NCBI GenBank assembly: GCA_963722175.1
Contig: CAVRKA010000003.1
Span: 536,029-600,028, forward strand
Reading direction: 5' to 3'
DNA: 64,000 nucleotides
From: WHSW01 sp963722175
GTDB lineage: Bacteria; Actinomycetota; Thermoleophilia; Solirubrobacterales; 70-9
The notes under the pieces are model-generated. The model made no database searches. It had not been told where the DNA came from and was given only the letters and a program-made list of their open reading frames with translations. This document shows, one piece after another, positions 25,376-32,968 of this stretch (the stretch's first letter is position 1; every line of letters starts with the position of its first letter). The position numbers and the translations under genes were made by a program.

Positions 25376-26869
25376 CTAAGCGGCCTCGGTCACCGGCTCC
25401 CGGCTGACCATCTGGCCATCGTTGCCCTCGTCGCCCTCCCCCGCCATCGCCTGCATCTCGGCCGGGGCCGGCGAGCGCAGGACCTTGACGGCGACGCCGA
25501 TCGCCAGCGCGACCAGGATCGCGCCGATGAGGTAGGCGAGGTGATAGCCCGAGTTGAGTGCGGCGGCGTTCGATTCGCCGTCGGCGAGGAGGCCGTCGGT
25601 GCGCTCGGTCGCCAGCGTCGCCAGCACCGCAAGCCCGATCGCGCCGCCGACCTGAACGGTGGCGTTGACGAGCCCCGAGGCGAGCCCCGAGTCCTCCGGA
25701 GTCGCCCCGGACATCGACAGCGACATCAGAGCCGGGAACCCGGTGCCGGCGCCGAGGCCGATCAGGACCATCGCCGGGACGAGGTCGGTGACGTAGTTGC
25801 CGTCGACGGGGGTGAGCGCGAAGAGCAGCAGGCCGGCCGTGATCGAGACCATCGCCGGGATCAACGTCCACTTGGGGCCAAAGCGCATCTGCAGGCGTTC
25901 GGAGTAGCGCAGCGACATCGCGCCCATGACGAGAGTCGAGGGCAGGAAGGCGAGCCCGACCTGAAGCGGGGTGTAGCCGAGGATCTCCTGCAGATACAGG
26001 GCGCCCAGGAAGAACATCGCGAACATCCCGGCGACCATCAGCGACATCACGATGTTGGCACCGGCGACGTTTCGCGACTTGAACAGGCGCAGAGGCATCA
26101 GCGGGTTCGGGATCCGCGTCTGGCGGACGACGAAGCCGCCGACCAGCAGCCACGAGATCGCGGTCAGGCCGAGCACCTGCCCGGAGGTCCACCCCTGCTC
26201 GGAGACCTGCAGGATCGCGTAGACGCCGATCATCAGCCCGGTGGTCAGCACGATGGCGCCCGGCAGGTCGGCGCCCTTCTCCCAGCCGATCCCGGGCCGG
26301 TCCTCGACCAGGCGGCGGGCGAGGATCGCTGTCGCGATCCCGATCGGGACGTTGATGAAGAAGATCCAGTGCCAGCTGATCGCGTCGGTCAGGATCCCGC
26401 CGCACAGGAGCCCGATCGAGCCGCCGGCCGAGGCGACGAACCCGTAGACGCCGATCGCCTTCGCCTGGTCGCGAGGCTCGGGGAACATCGTGACGATCAT
26501 CCCCAGGACGACCGCGGACGACATCGCGCCGCCGATCCCCTGGACGAAGCGAGCCGCGATGAGCATCCCCTCGGTCTGCGAGAGGGCGCAGAGCACCGAG
26601 GCGCTGGTGAACACCGCGAGGCCGGCCAGGAACACCCGGCGCTGCCCGAGCAGATCGCCGAGGCGGCCGGCGAGCAGCAGCAGGCCGCCGAACGCGATCA
26701 GGTAGGCGTTGACCACCCAGGCGAGGTTGCTCTGCGAGAAGCCGAGGTCGTCCTGGATCGACGGCAGCGCGACGTTGACGATCGTCGCGTCGAGGACGAT
26801 CATCAGCACGCCCGCGCACAGCACGTAGAGGGCGGTCCAGCGGCGGTCGGTGTTTGTATCGGCGGTCAC
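25376..26869 (-). CDS. MFS transporter, DHA2 (EmrB/QacA-type) family
   Basis: A 497-residue drug-type exporter with about 14 membrane helices. Landmarks: LDATIVNVALPSIQDDLGFS, LAWVVNAYLIAFGGLLLLAG, GRLGDLLGQRRVF and GGSIGLLCGGILTDAISWHW. I chose the GTG at 26869 because AAGGAG lies eight bases before it; the frame is open further upstream but reads into the divergent glnK gene. It ends at a strong hairpin terminator. The tail is acidic and Met-containing (EGDEGNDGQMVSREPV). No regulator is adjacent. Substrate unknown. Confidence 0.9.
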   Translation of the reverse strand: MTADTNTDRRWTALYVLCAGVLMIVLDATIVNVALPSIQDDLGFSQSNLAWVVNAYLIAFGGLLLLAGRLGDLLGQRRVFLAGLAVFTSASVLCALSQTEGMLIAARFVQGIGGAMSSAVVLGMIVTMFPEPRDQAKAIGVYGFVASAGGSIGLLCGGILTDAISWHWIFFINVPIGIATAILARRLVEDRPGIGWEKGADLPGAIVLTTGLMIGVYAILQVSEQGWTSGQVLGLTAISWLLVGGFVVRQTRIPNPLMPLRLFKSRNVAGANIVMSLMVAGMFAMFFLGALYLQEILGYTPLQVGLAFLPSTLVMGAMSLRYSERLQMRFGPKWTLIPAMVSITAGLLLFALTPVDGNYVTDLVPAMVLIGLGAGTGFPALMSLSMSGATPEDSGLASGLVNATVQVGGAIGLAVLATLATERTDGLLADGESNAAALNSGYHLAYLIGAILVALAIGVAVKVLRSPAPAEMQAMAGEGDEGNDGQMVSREPVTEAA

Positions 26870-26974
26870 TTTTTCTCGCTCCTTGGGTGGTTTCCAATTT
26901 AGACAGGTGCTCCCGCGGAAACTCATCGCCGCTAGGCTGCCAGCCGCTCGGACCACGAAACAGGGAGTCGAAAA

Positions 26975-27328
26975 GTGAAGCTGGTGATCGCAATCGTCCG
27001 CCCGGAGAAGGCGAACGACGTGCTCGAGGCGCTCTACCGCGCCGAGGTCAGAGGCGTCTCGATCAGCCGGGTCGAAGGTCACGGCGGAGAGCTCGACCGG
27101 GTCGAGACCTACCGCGGGACCACGGTCAAGGTCGGACTCGCCGACAAGGTCCGGTTCGAGATCGCGGTCTCCGACGACTTCGTCGAGCCGACCATCACCG
27201 CGCTCTGCGACGGCGGGCGGACCGGCGAGGTGGGCGACGGCAAGATCTTCGTCCTCCCACTCGAGCGGGCGATCAGGATCCGGACGGGCGAGGCCGACAA
27301 GGCCGCCGTGACCCCGGTCGGGGGCTGA
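26975..27328 (+). CDS. glnK: PII nitrogen regulatory protein, atypical T-loop
   Basis: A 117-residue PII signal protein that would bind ATP/ADP and 2-oxoglutarate and gate the adjacent ammonium channel. Conserved: MKLVIAIVRPEKANDVLEAL, the B-loop GDGKIFVLPLE and the C-loop RIRTGE. The T-loop reads ETYRGTTVKVGLADK where E. coli GlnB has YRGAEYMVDFLPK: the modifiable Tyr51 is Val, and the region of Gln39 is changed (EGHGGELDR). Uridylylation or adenylylation at the usual site is therefore impossible. GTG start with AGGGAG upstream. It lies 5 bp before amtB, the typical glnK-amtB pair. Confidence 0.9.
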   Translation: MKLVIAIVRPEKANDVLEALYRAEVRGVSISRVEGHGGELDRVETYRGTTVKVGLADKVRFEIAVSDDFVEPTITALCDGGRTGEVGDGKIFVLPLERAIRIRTGEADKAAVTPVGG

Positions 27329-27333
27329 TCGCG

Positions 27334-28635
27334 ATGACCGATCTGATCACGATCGCCAAGATCGACACCGGCGACACCGCGTGGATGCTGATCGCGACCG
27401 CGCTGGTCCTGATGATGACCCCCGCCCTCGGCCTCTTCTACGCCGGCCTGGTGCGCTCGAAGAACACCCTGAACACGTTCATGATGTGCATCGCCGCGAT
27501 CGCGGTCGCTCTCGTCACCTGGGCCGCGGTCGGCTACTCGCTCGCCTTCTCCGAGGGCGGCAGCCTGATCGGCAGCTTCGACTACGCCTTCCTCCACGAC
27601 GTCGGGTTCGAGCCGCGCGAGGGCCAGACGATCCCGCACCTCGTCTTCTTCGCCTTCCAGGCGACCTTCTGCATCATCACCACGGCGCTGATCTCCGGGG
27701 CGATCGTCGAGCGGATGCGGTTCTCGGCCTTCCTCGTCTTCGCCGCCCTGTGGTCGGTGCTCGTCTACTCCGTGCTCGCCTACTGGGGCTTCGGCTTCGG
27801 CTGGCTGATCGACGGCGGCACACTCGACTTCGCGGGCGGGATCGCGGTCGAGATGGCCTCCGGGTTCTCGGCGCTCGCGGCCGCGCTGGTCGTCGGCGCG
27901 CGCAAGGACTACGGCCGCCAGGCGCTCCTCCCCCACAACGCCGTCTACGTCCTGCTCGGGGCCGCCCTGCTGTGGTTCGGCTGGTTCGGCTTCAACGGGG
28001 GGAGCGGCTTCAACACGGGGCAGAACTCGACCCTGGCGTTCACGAACACGCTGCTCACCCCCGCCTGCACGCTGCTGGTCTGGATGGCGCTGGACGCGAT
28101 CCGCGGCCGCCAGGTGACCGCGATCGGCGCCGCGACCGCGATCGTCGTCGGCTGCGTCGGGATCACCCCGGCCGGCGGCTTCGTCAGCCCCGGCTTCGCG
28201 ATGCTGCTCGGGGCCCTGGTCGCGTTGCCCTGCTACGCCGTGATCGCCTATCGCACCCGGACCCGGGTCGACGAGACGCTCGACGTGCTCGCCGCCCACG
28301 GGGTCGCCGGGTTCACCGGGATCCTGTTCATCGGCTTCTTCGCCCAGGCGTCGTGGAACGGGATCTCCGACGGCTGGATCTTCGGCAACTTCGATCAGTT
28401 CGTCGACCAGGCGCTGGCGGCCGTCGCGGTGCCCGCCTACGCGTTCATCGCGACCTACGTGCTGCTGAAGGTGATCGGGGCCGTGATGCCGCTGCGCGGC
28501 GAGGACCGCGACGAGGCGGTTGGGATGGACCTGATCCACCACGGCGAGGAGGCGTACGCGACCGGCGAGGGCGCGATCCTGGTCACCCCCGAGGCGGGGA
28601 TCGAGGCGCCGCGGCCGGTCGCCGACCCGGGCTAG
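27334..28635 (+). CDS. amtB: Ammonium transporter, Amt family, His1-to-Glu variant
   Basis: Inner-membrane trimeric ammonium channel of 433 residues with 11 helices. Conserved: MMTPALGLFYAGLVRSKNTL, FFAFQATFCIITTALISGAI, the Asp of LDFAGG and the gate segment LWFGWFGFNGGS. The second pore histidine is present (LAAHGVAGFTG). The first, which in E. coli AmtB is H168 in GGTVVHIN, is Glu here (GGIAVEMAS). A short cytosolic C-terminal tail is present. Co-transcribed with the PII gene. Glu at this position is known from fungal Mep proteins, so the protein is probably functional with altered conduction. Confidence 0.92.
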   Translation: MTDLITIAKIDTGDTAWMLIATALVLMMTPALGLFYAGLVRSKNTLNTFMMCIAAIAVALVTWAAVGYSLAFSEGGSLIGSFDYAFLHDVGFEPREGQTIPHLVFFAFQATFCIITTALISGAIVERMRFSAFLVFAALWSVLVYSVLAYWGFGFGWLIDGGTLDFAGGIAVEMASGFSALAAALVVGARKDYGRQALLPHNAVYVLLGAALLWFGWFGFNGGSGFNTGQNSTLAFTNTLLTPACTLLVWMALDAIRGRQVTAIGAATAIVVGCVGITPAGGFVSPGFAMLLGALVALPCYAVIAYRTRTRVDETLDVLAAHGVAGFTGILFIGFFAQASWNGISDGWIFGNFDQFVDQALAAVAVPAYAFIATYVLLKVIGAVMPLRGEDRDEAVGMDLIHHGEEAYATGEGAILVTPEAGIEAPRPVADPG

Positions 28636-28695
28636 CGGCGTCCCGCGGGAACCATCGTCCGCGCCGTATCGCGGCTCGCGCTAGGCTCGACGCCG

Positions 28696-28770
28696 GTGAG
28701 CGACCTCCTTCCCTGGGCACTGTCCGGCACCTACCTGGAGATCCCGAAGCGGTCGAAGGGCTCGCCGTAG
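28696..28770 (+). pseudogene. 5' relic of a truncated gene (DUF1326-like start)
   Basis: A 24-codon frame from a GTG that carries a leaderless-type promoter hexamer (TAGGCT, 28682-28687, 8 nt upstream). The peptide starts VSDLLPWALSGTYLE, closely resembling the N-termini of DUF1326 proteins, whose next residues are normally a Cys-rich CNC...CPC segment. Here the frame instead runs into IPKRSKGSP and stops. The break near 28740 coincides with the end of the oppositely oriented relic at 28731-29058, so this looks like one side of a deletion junction. Family match from memory; moderate certainty. Confidence 0.4.
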
Positions 28771-29058
28771 ATCACCGCCCCGCCGGCGCGCAGGTTCGCG
28801 GTGATGTGGAGGTGGACGTCGGCGAAGCCGGAGCCGAGCCGTCGCGGCTCGTCGGGCAGGTCCGCGGGCCCGTGGGCTTCAGATAGAGCGCGTGGCACCC
28901 TGGACGTGCCGATCCCCGGATTCGATCGAGACACAGCGGTTCGCGAGCTCGGCCGGCGAGCGCAGTTCACTCGCGCCCGAGGTCGCGGCGGGCGCCACGC
29001 ACAGCGCCACCAGACCGGCGAGCGCCCCTCCCGAGATCGCTCGCTCGCGCCGCCTCAT
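28731..29058 (-). pseudogene. Decayed N-terminal remnant of a secreted hydrolase-like protein
   Basis: The ATG at 29058 opens a signal peptide (ISGGALAGLVALCVAPAATS) and a mature start SPAELANRCVSIESGDRHV, then hits a stop. A second frame gives ALYLKPTG and a third gives FADVHLHITANLRAGGAVIY followed by GEPFDRFGISR, all in the order found in a family of about 700-residue secreted, amidohydrolase-like proteins of Thermoleophilia and Nocardioides. At least two frame changes, a probable internal deletion and loss of everything after GEPFDRFG make this a clear relic. The 445 bp from 28636 to 29080 hold only this and the plus-strand relic. Confidence 0.5.
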
Positions 29059-29080
29059 CGCCGCCGATTATCCCGTCCGG

Positions 29081-29365
29081 TCAGCTCTTCTTGCCGGCGA
29101 CCGCGCGCTGGAGCTGGCTCTTGTCCATCTTCGAGCGGCCCTCGATCCCCAGTCGCTTCGCCTCCTCGTAGAGCTGGTCGCGGGTTCGACCGGACGTCCG
29201 CGAGCGCTGCTGCGACTCGCCGGCGCGGGCGCGTTCCTTGTTCACCGTCCGCGCGGCGATCTCCTCGGCGCGTCGTTCGGATCGCCCCTGCTGCTTCTCG
29301 CCCTTCTTGATGTGCTCGTACTGACGGGCGCGCTTGGAGCCCTTCTTGACGCCGCGTGGGGGCAT
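29081..29365 (-). CDS. Small basic 'plasmid stabilization'-annotated protein, Rho-N-like end
   Basis: A 94-residue, strongly basic protein. The first half, KGSKRARQYEHIKKGEKQQG followed by RSERRAEEIAARTVNKERAR, is the conserved core of small actinobacterial proteins often labelled plasmid stabilization protein. The C-terminal RDQLYEEAKRLGIEGRSKMD with KSQLQRAV resembles the Rho termination factor N-terminal (SAP-like) fold, consistent with nucleic-acid binding. AAGGAGG precedes the ATG. Nothing here suggests a plasmid, and the label is historical. Function unknown. Confidence 0.8.
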   Translation of the reverse strand: MPPRGVKKGSKRARQYEHIKKGEKQQGRSERRAEEIAARTVNKERARAGESQQRSRTSGRTRDQLYEEAKRLGIEGRSKMDKSQLQRAVAGKKS

Positions 29366-29417
29366 CGTCGACCTCCTTCGCTCGTGTTCCGTGGGGTTAC
29401 CCGACTACCCTCATCCC

Positions 29418-29990
29418 ATGCGCGAGACCATCGGTCCCCCGTTGCGGGCGGCGGCGATGATCGCCTTCATCCTCGGGCTCGTCCTGCTGTTCCTGAACCC
29501 GCCGTCGTTCGCCGGCATCGGTGACCTGCTCGCGGTGCTGGCGGGAGCGCTGGCGATCGTCCTCGTCACCGCCTGGGTGACGGTGGCGCTGATCGGTCGC
29601 GAGGTCCCGGAGGCCGAGTTCCGGGAGCTCGAGGACCGCAGCGAGGAGCTGGCGGCGCACCCGCCGCCCGAGTACCCGCCGACCGAGTTCGACCTGCTCG
29701 TCATGCAGGCGCTCGACGACCTCCCGGAGGAATTTCGCGAGCTGCTTCGCAGGACCCCGGTCGTCGTCTCCCACCTCGGACGGGAGCACCGCGCCTACGG
29801 CCACTACATGGGGGGCACGATCGCCCGCGACCACTACGCGGACCGGATCGTGATCTACCAGGACACCCTGGAGCGCGACTTCGGCCACGATCCCGCGCTC
29901 CTGCGCGCCCAGGTCGAGCGCACCGTCCGCCACGAGGTCGCCCACCACCTCGGCTGGGACGAGCCCGGCGTCCGCGGGCTCGGCCTCTAG
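29418..29990 (+). CDS. Membrane-anchored metallopeptidase family protein (zincin-like)
   Basis: A 190-residue protein with two N-terminal membrane helices (MIAFILGLVLLFLN and LLAVLAGALAIVLVTAWVTV) and a C-terminal minimal zincin domain: DLPEEFRELLRRTPVVVSHL, IVIYQDTLERDF, and the zinc motif RHEVAHHLGWDE with HExxH. Most members of this family are soluble proteins of about 110-130 residues, so the membrane anchor is an addition. The ATG has TACCCT 6 nt upstream and no ribosome binding site, consistent with a leaderless mRNA. Substrate unknown. Confidence 0.82.
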   Translation: MRETIGPPLRAAAMIAFILGLVLLFLNPPSFAGIGDLLAVLAGALAIVLVTAWVTVALIGREVPEAEFRELEDRSEELAAHPPPEYPPTEFDLLVMQALDDLPEEFRELLRRTPVVVSHLGREHRAYGHYMGGTIARDHYADRIVIYQDTLERDFGHDPALLRAQVERTVRHEVAHHLGWDEPGVRGLGL

Positions 29991-29995
29991 AACGC

Positions 29996-30041
29996 CGAAC
30001 GTCCCGGAACCGTCTCTATACGGGGGGCTCCGGGACGTTCG
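29996..30041. terminator. Perfect 13-bp hairpin between convergent genes
   Basis: Arms 29996-30008 and 30029-30041 are perfect inverted repeats with a 20-nt loop, starting 6 bp after the metallopeptidase stop and ending 14 bp before the stop of the convergent gene at 30056. It can serve as a bidirectional terminator. Confidence 0.7.
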
Positions 30042-30055
30042 CGGTCCGTGGGTTC

Positions 30056-30526
30056 TCAGCTGGCGGTGTCGCCCTCGTCGAACCCCTCCCAGAATGCCTG
30101 CTGGACCTCGGGGGCCTCGGAGCGGAAGTCCTCGGCCTGGTCGTAGAGGTCGTCGAGCGCGTAGTCGAGCTCGATCTCGTACAGGTCCTGGTCCCACTCG
30201 TCGTCAGCGGTGACCGCCCCGACGTAGCCATTGACCGCCTGGTCGAGCGCGTGCGCCTGCTCGTCGATCTGACCGCCGACGTACTCATCCAGGTGGGCGC
30301 GGCTGTCCTCGATCGCCGTGCGGATGTCGGCTAGCGCGGCCTCGGCCTCGGCTTCGCTGGACGCCGTGGTCAGCGAGCTGACCGCGGCGCCGAGCTGCTC
30401 GCCGTCTGCTCGCGCCTTGTCGGCCTCGGAGTCCGGCCACAGGACGATCGCGAGGATCGCGACCGCCGCCAGGATCAGACCGCCGAGGGCGAATCCGCCG
30501 AGCTTCTTGGTGATGGTGCTGGTCAT
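30056..30526 (-). CDS. Membrane-anchored acidic hypothetical protein
   Basis: A 156-residue protein of no recognised family. One N-terminal helix (LGGFALGGLILAAVAILAIV) anchors it, and the remainder is a very acidic helical domain: ADGEQLGAAVSSLTTASSEA, then DEQAHALDQAVNGYVGAVTA and YEIELDYALDDLYDQAEDFR. The pattern suggests a small extracytoplasmic helical bundle. ATG 30526 follows GGAGAGGA at good distance. It lies between two strong hairpins (29996-30041 and 30579-30612), so it is monocistronic. Confidence 0.7.
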   Translation of the reverse strand: MTSTITKKLGGFALGGLILAAVAILAIVLWPDSEADKARADGEQLGAAVSSLTTASSEAEAEAALADIRTAIEDSRAHLDEYVGGQIDEQAHALDQAVNGYVGAVTADDEWDQDLYEIELDYALDDLYDQAEDFRSEAPEVQQAFWEGFDEGDTAS

Positions 30527-30578
30527 TTGCTGTTCCTCTCCTCGTGGATTGATTTGGTACGTCTGCGAAAGACCTCCG

Positions 30579-30612
30579 GAGGCCCCCCGGCGTCCGAGTG
30601 CCGGGGGGCCTC
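30579..30612 (-). terminator. GC-rich 13-bp hairpin after the MMPL gene
   Basis: Perfect inverted repeat of 13 bp (30579-30591 and 30600-30612) with an 8-nt loop, 14 bp beyond the MMPL stop codon in the leftward direction. The stem holds a run of six C paired with six G and should be very stable; no U-tract follows. Confidence 0.75.
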
Positions 30613-30626
30613 CTTCGTGTGTGTGG

Positions 30627-32840
30627 TCAGGCCGTCGTGGCGGCGAGCGCCTCGTCGTCCTCGTCGGTCGCCGGGGCGGGTTGCGGCCGCTCCGCGTTGA
30701 TCGACTCGCCCTCGATGTCGAGGTTCGGCAGGCGCCGGTCGAGCCACCTCGGCAGCGACCAGGCGCGGTCCCCGAGCAGGACCATGGCCGCGGGGACCAG
30801 GGTCATGCGGACGACGAACGCGTCCACGAGGACCCCGACCGCCAGCGCCAGACCGATCTCCTTGGTGACCGCGTCGGGGCTGATCACGAAGGCCGCGAAG
30901 ACGCTGAACATGATCAGCGCGGCCGCCGTCACCACCCTGGCGCTGAGCGAGAACCCGGTGCGGACCGACTCACGGGCGTTGCCCGTGTGGACGAAGGTCT
31001 CCCGCATCCGCGAGACGAGGAAGACCTCGTAGTCCATCGCCAACCCGAACAGGATCCCGATCATCAGGACCGGCAGGAAGCTGACGACCGGTCCGGTCTG
31101 GGCAATCCCGAGCAGATCCGCCAGATGTCCCTCCTGGAAGATCCAGACGGTGATCCCCATCGCCGCGGCGATCGTCAGCAGGAAGCCGACGGCCGCCTTG
31201 ATGGGGACCATGATCGAACGGAACACCGCCGTCAGCAGCAGCAGGGCGAGCCCCACGACCACCGCGACGTAGCTGGGCAGCGCGGCGCTCAGCGTGTCCG
31301 AGGTGTCGATGTTGAGTGCCGTCGTGCCGGTGATGTAGGCGTTGACGCCGGTCTGCTCCTGCGTCTCGTCCGCCTTCGCCCGCAGCGCCTCGACCAGCTC
31401 CTGCGTCTCCTCCGACGCGGGTCCGGTGGTCGGCGTGACCTGGACGACGGTCAGGTCGCCGGTCTCGTTGGTGACCGGTTCGCTGACCGCGGCAACGCCC
31501 GGGAACTCGCTGACGCCCTCGAGCATCTGCGCGCCGATCTGCTCCCGCTCCTTCGCGCTCAGGTCCGGCGCGTCGACGACGCCCGTCAGGGTGCCGTTGA
31601 AGCCGGGCCCGAAGCCCTCCGTGAGCAGGTCGTACGACTCGCGCTCGGTGTCGCCCTTCGGGTGGGAGCTGCCGTCCGGCAGGCCGAGCCTCATGTCGAG
31701 GGCCGGCATCGCGACGGCCAGCAGCCCGACCAGGCCGACGGCGAGCACGATGAGCGGCTTGCGGGTCACGAACTTGACCCAGCGCATGCCCATCTTCTCC
31801 TTGCCCTCCGACCGCTTCGGGCGGCGGGTCAGGGCCCTGTTGCTGCGCGTCATGCGCGTCCCGGCAAACCCGAGCAGCGCGGGCAGCAGGGTGATCGCGA
31901 TCAGGACCGCGACCGCGACCGTTCCGGCGGCGGCGAGACCCATCACGTTCAGGAACGGGATCCCGATCACCAGGAGCCCGACCAGGGCGATGATCACGGT
32001 CGCGCCCGCGAACACCACCGCGCTGCCGGCCGTGGCGACCGCCAGGGCAGCGGCCTCGCGGGGCTCGTGCCCGTCCGCCAGGTTCTGGCGGTGGCGCGAG
32101 AGGATGAACAGCGCGTAGTCGATCCCGACCGCGAGCCCGAGCATCGTCGCCAGCACCGGCGCCGTCTCGGAGACGTTGATCACGCCCGAAAGCGCGGTCA
32201 ACCCCGTGGTGCCGATCAGCACGCCGATGATCGCCGTCAGCAGCGGCATCCCGGCCGCCAGCAGCGAGCCGAGAGTGATCGCGATGACGACGAAGCCGAT
32301 CATCAGGCCGGCGGTCTCGGAGTTCGTCTCCGACTCCTCCGTGACCACGCCGCCGCTGAACTCGACCTCCACGCCGGCGTCGCGCGCCGGCTCCGCCGAC
32401 GCCTCGAGATGATCCTTGGACGCGTCGTCGATCTCCGACTCCGGGACCGGATAGATGACGTCGGCGTAGGCGATCCGCCCGTCGGGGGACATCGTCCCCG
32501 CCTCGTACGGATCGACGATCCGCATCACTGCCTTGTCCTCGCCGACCTCGGCCAGCGAGGCCTCGAGCGCCGCCCGGTTGTCCTTGTCGGCGAGCGTCTC
32601 GCCCTCGGGCGCCGCGAACACCATGCGGGCGGTCGCGCCGCTGGCCTCGGGGAACTTCTCCTCGAGCAGGTCCTGAGCCGTCTGCGACTCGGTCCCGGGG
32701 ACCGTGAACTCGTCGTTGGTCTTGCCGGCGAACGCCGAAGCGCAGCCGATCACGACCGCGAGCACGGCGATCCAGATCCCGAGCGCCTTGACGCGGTGCT
32801 CGAAGGCCCATCCGCCGATTCGATGTAGATATGCAGCCAT
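30627..32840 (-). CDS. MMPL family transporter (RND-type exporter)
   Basis: A 737-residue membrane protein of the MMPL/RND superfamily, likely a proton-driven exporter of lipids or drugs. It has the two-fold RND layout: helix 1 (ALGIWIAVLAVVIGCASAFA), a first extracytoplasmic loop of about 130 residues, helices 2-6 with the family motif LGLAVGIDYALFILSRHR, a second loop, and a repeat with GIAQTGPVVSFLPVLMIGIL and FGLAMDYEVFLVSRMRE. ATG 32840 has AAGGAGAGG just upstream. A strong terminator follows. Together with two LAL regulators and a DHA2 exporter it forms an efflux-rich region; its upstream region carries an AGGG/CCCT dyad (32942-32968) shared in style with the regulator genes. Confidence 0.9.
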   Translation of the reverse strand: MAAYLHRIGGWAFEHRVKALGIWIAVLAVVIGCASAFAGKTNDEFTVPGTESQTAQDLLEEKFPEASGATARMVFAAPEGETLADKDNRAALEASLAEVGEDKAVMRIVDPYEAGTMSPDGRIAYADVIYPVPESEIDDASKDHLEASAEPARDAGVEVEFSGGVVTEESETNSETAGLMIGFVVIAITLGSLLAAGMPLLTAIIGVLIGTTGLTALSGVINVSETAPVLATMLGLAVGIDYALFILSRHRQNLADGHEPREAAALAVATAGSAVVFAGATVIIALVGLLVIGIPFLNVMGLAAAGTVAVAVLIAITLLPALLGFAGTRMTRSNRALTRRPKRSEGKEKMGMRWVKFVTRKPLIVLAVGLVGLLAVAMPALDMRLGLPDGSSHPKGDTERESYDLLTEGFGPGFNGTLTGVVDAPDLSAKEREQIGAQMLEGVSEFPGVAAVSEPVTNETGDLTVVQVTPTTGPASEETQELVEALRAKADETQEQTGVNAYITGTTALNIDTSDTLSAALPSYVAVVVGLALLLLTAVFRSIMVPIKAAVGFLLTIAAAMGITVWIFQEGHLADLLGIAQTGPVVSFLPVLMIGILFGLAMDYEVFLVSRMRETFVHTGNARESVRTGFSLSARVVTAAALIMFSVFAAFVISPDAVTKEIGLALAVGVLVDAFVVRMTLVPAAMVLLGDRAWSLPRWLDRRLPNLDIEGESINAERPQPAPATDEDDEALAATTA

Positions 32841-32941
32841 TTTCCTCTCCTTGAACGTCGTTCCCAAGCTCTTCTCGGGGTCGATCACGACGCTACGTCC
32901 GGCTCGAGGCGGTCGAGTCGGGGAGATGCCTAAAGGCGGCC

Positions 32942-32968
32942 CTAGTCGGGGCCCCTGAGGGTCCCTAG
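32942..32968. promoter_or_regulatory. AGGG/CCCT dyad upstream of the MMPL gene
   Basis: The stretch 32942-32968 contains GGGGCCCC inside CTAGTCGGGGCCCCTGA and then AGGGTCCCT, two adjoining dyads of the same general type (AGGGxCC/GGxCCCT) seen at 37649-37689, 40639-40655 and 40723-40738. It overlaps the stop of LAL regulator 1 and lies about 100 bp upstream of the MMPL start. Operator function is inferred. Confidence 0.4.

Noticed and set aside
23991..25379. 462-codon plus-strand open frame
   Set aside because: Antisense to the L,D-transpeptidase gene, which has an intact lipobox and catalytic SHGCVRVP.
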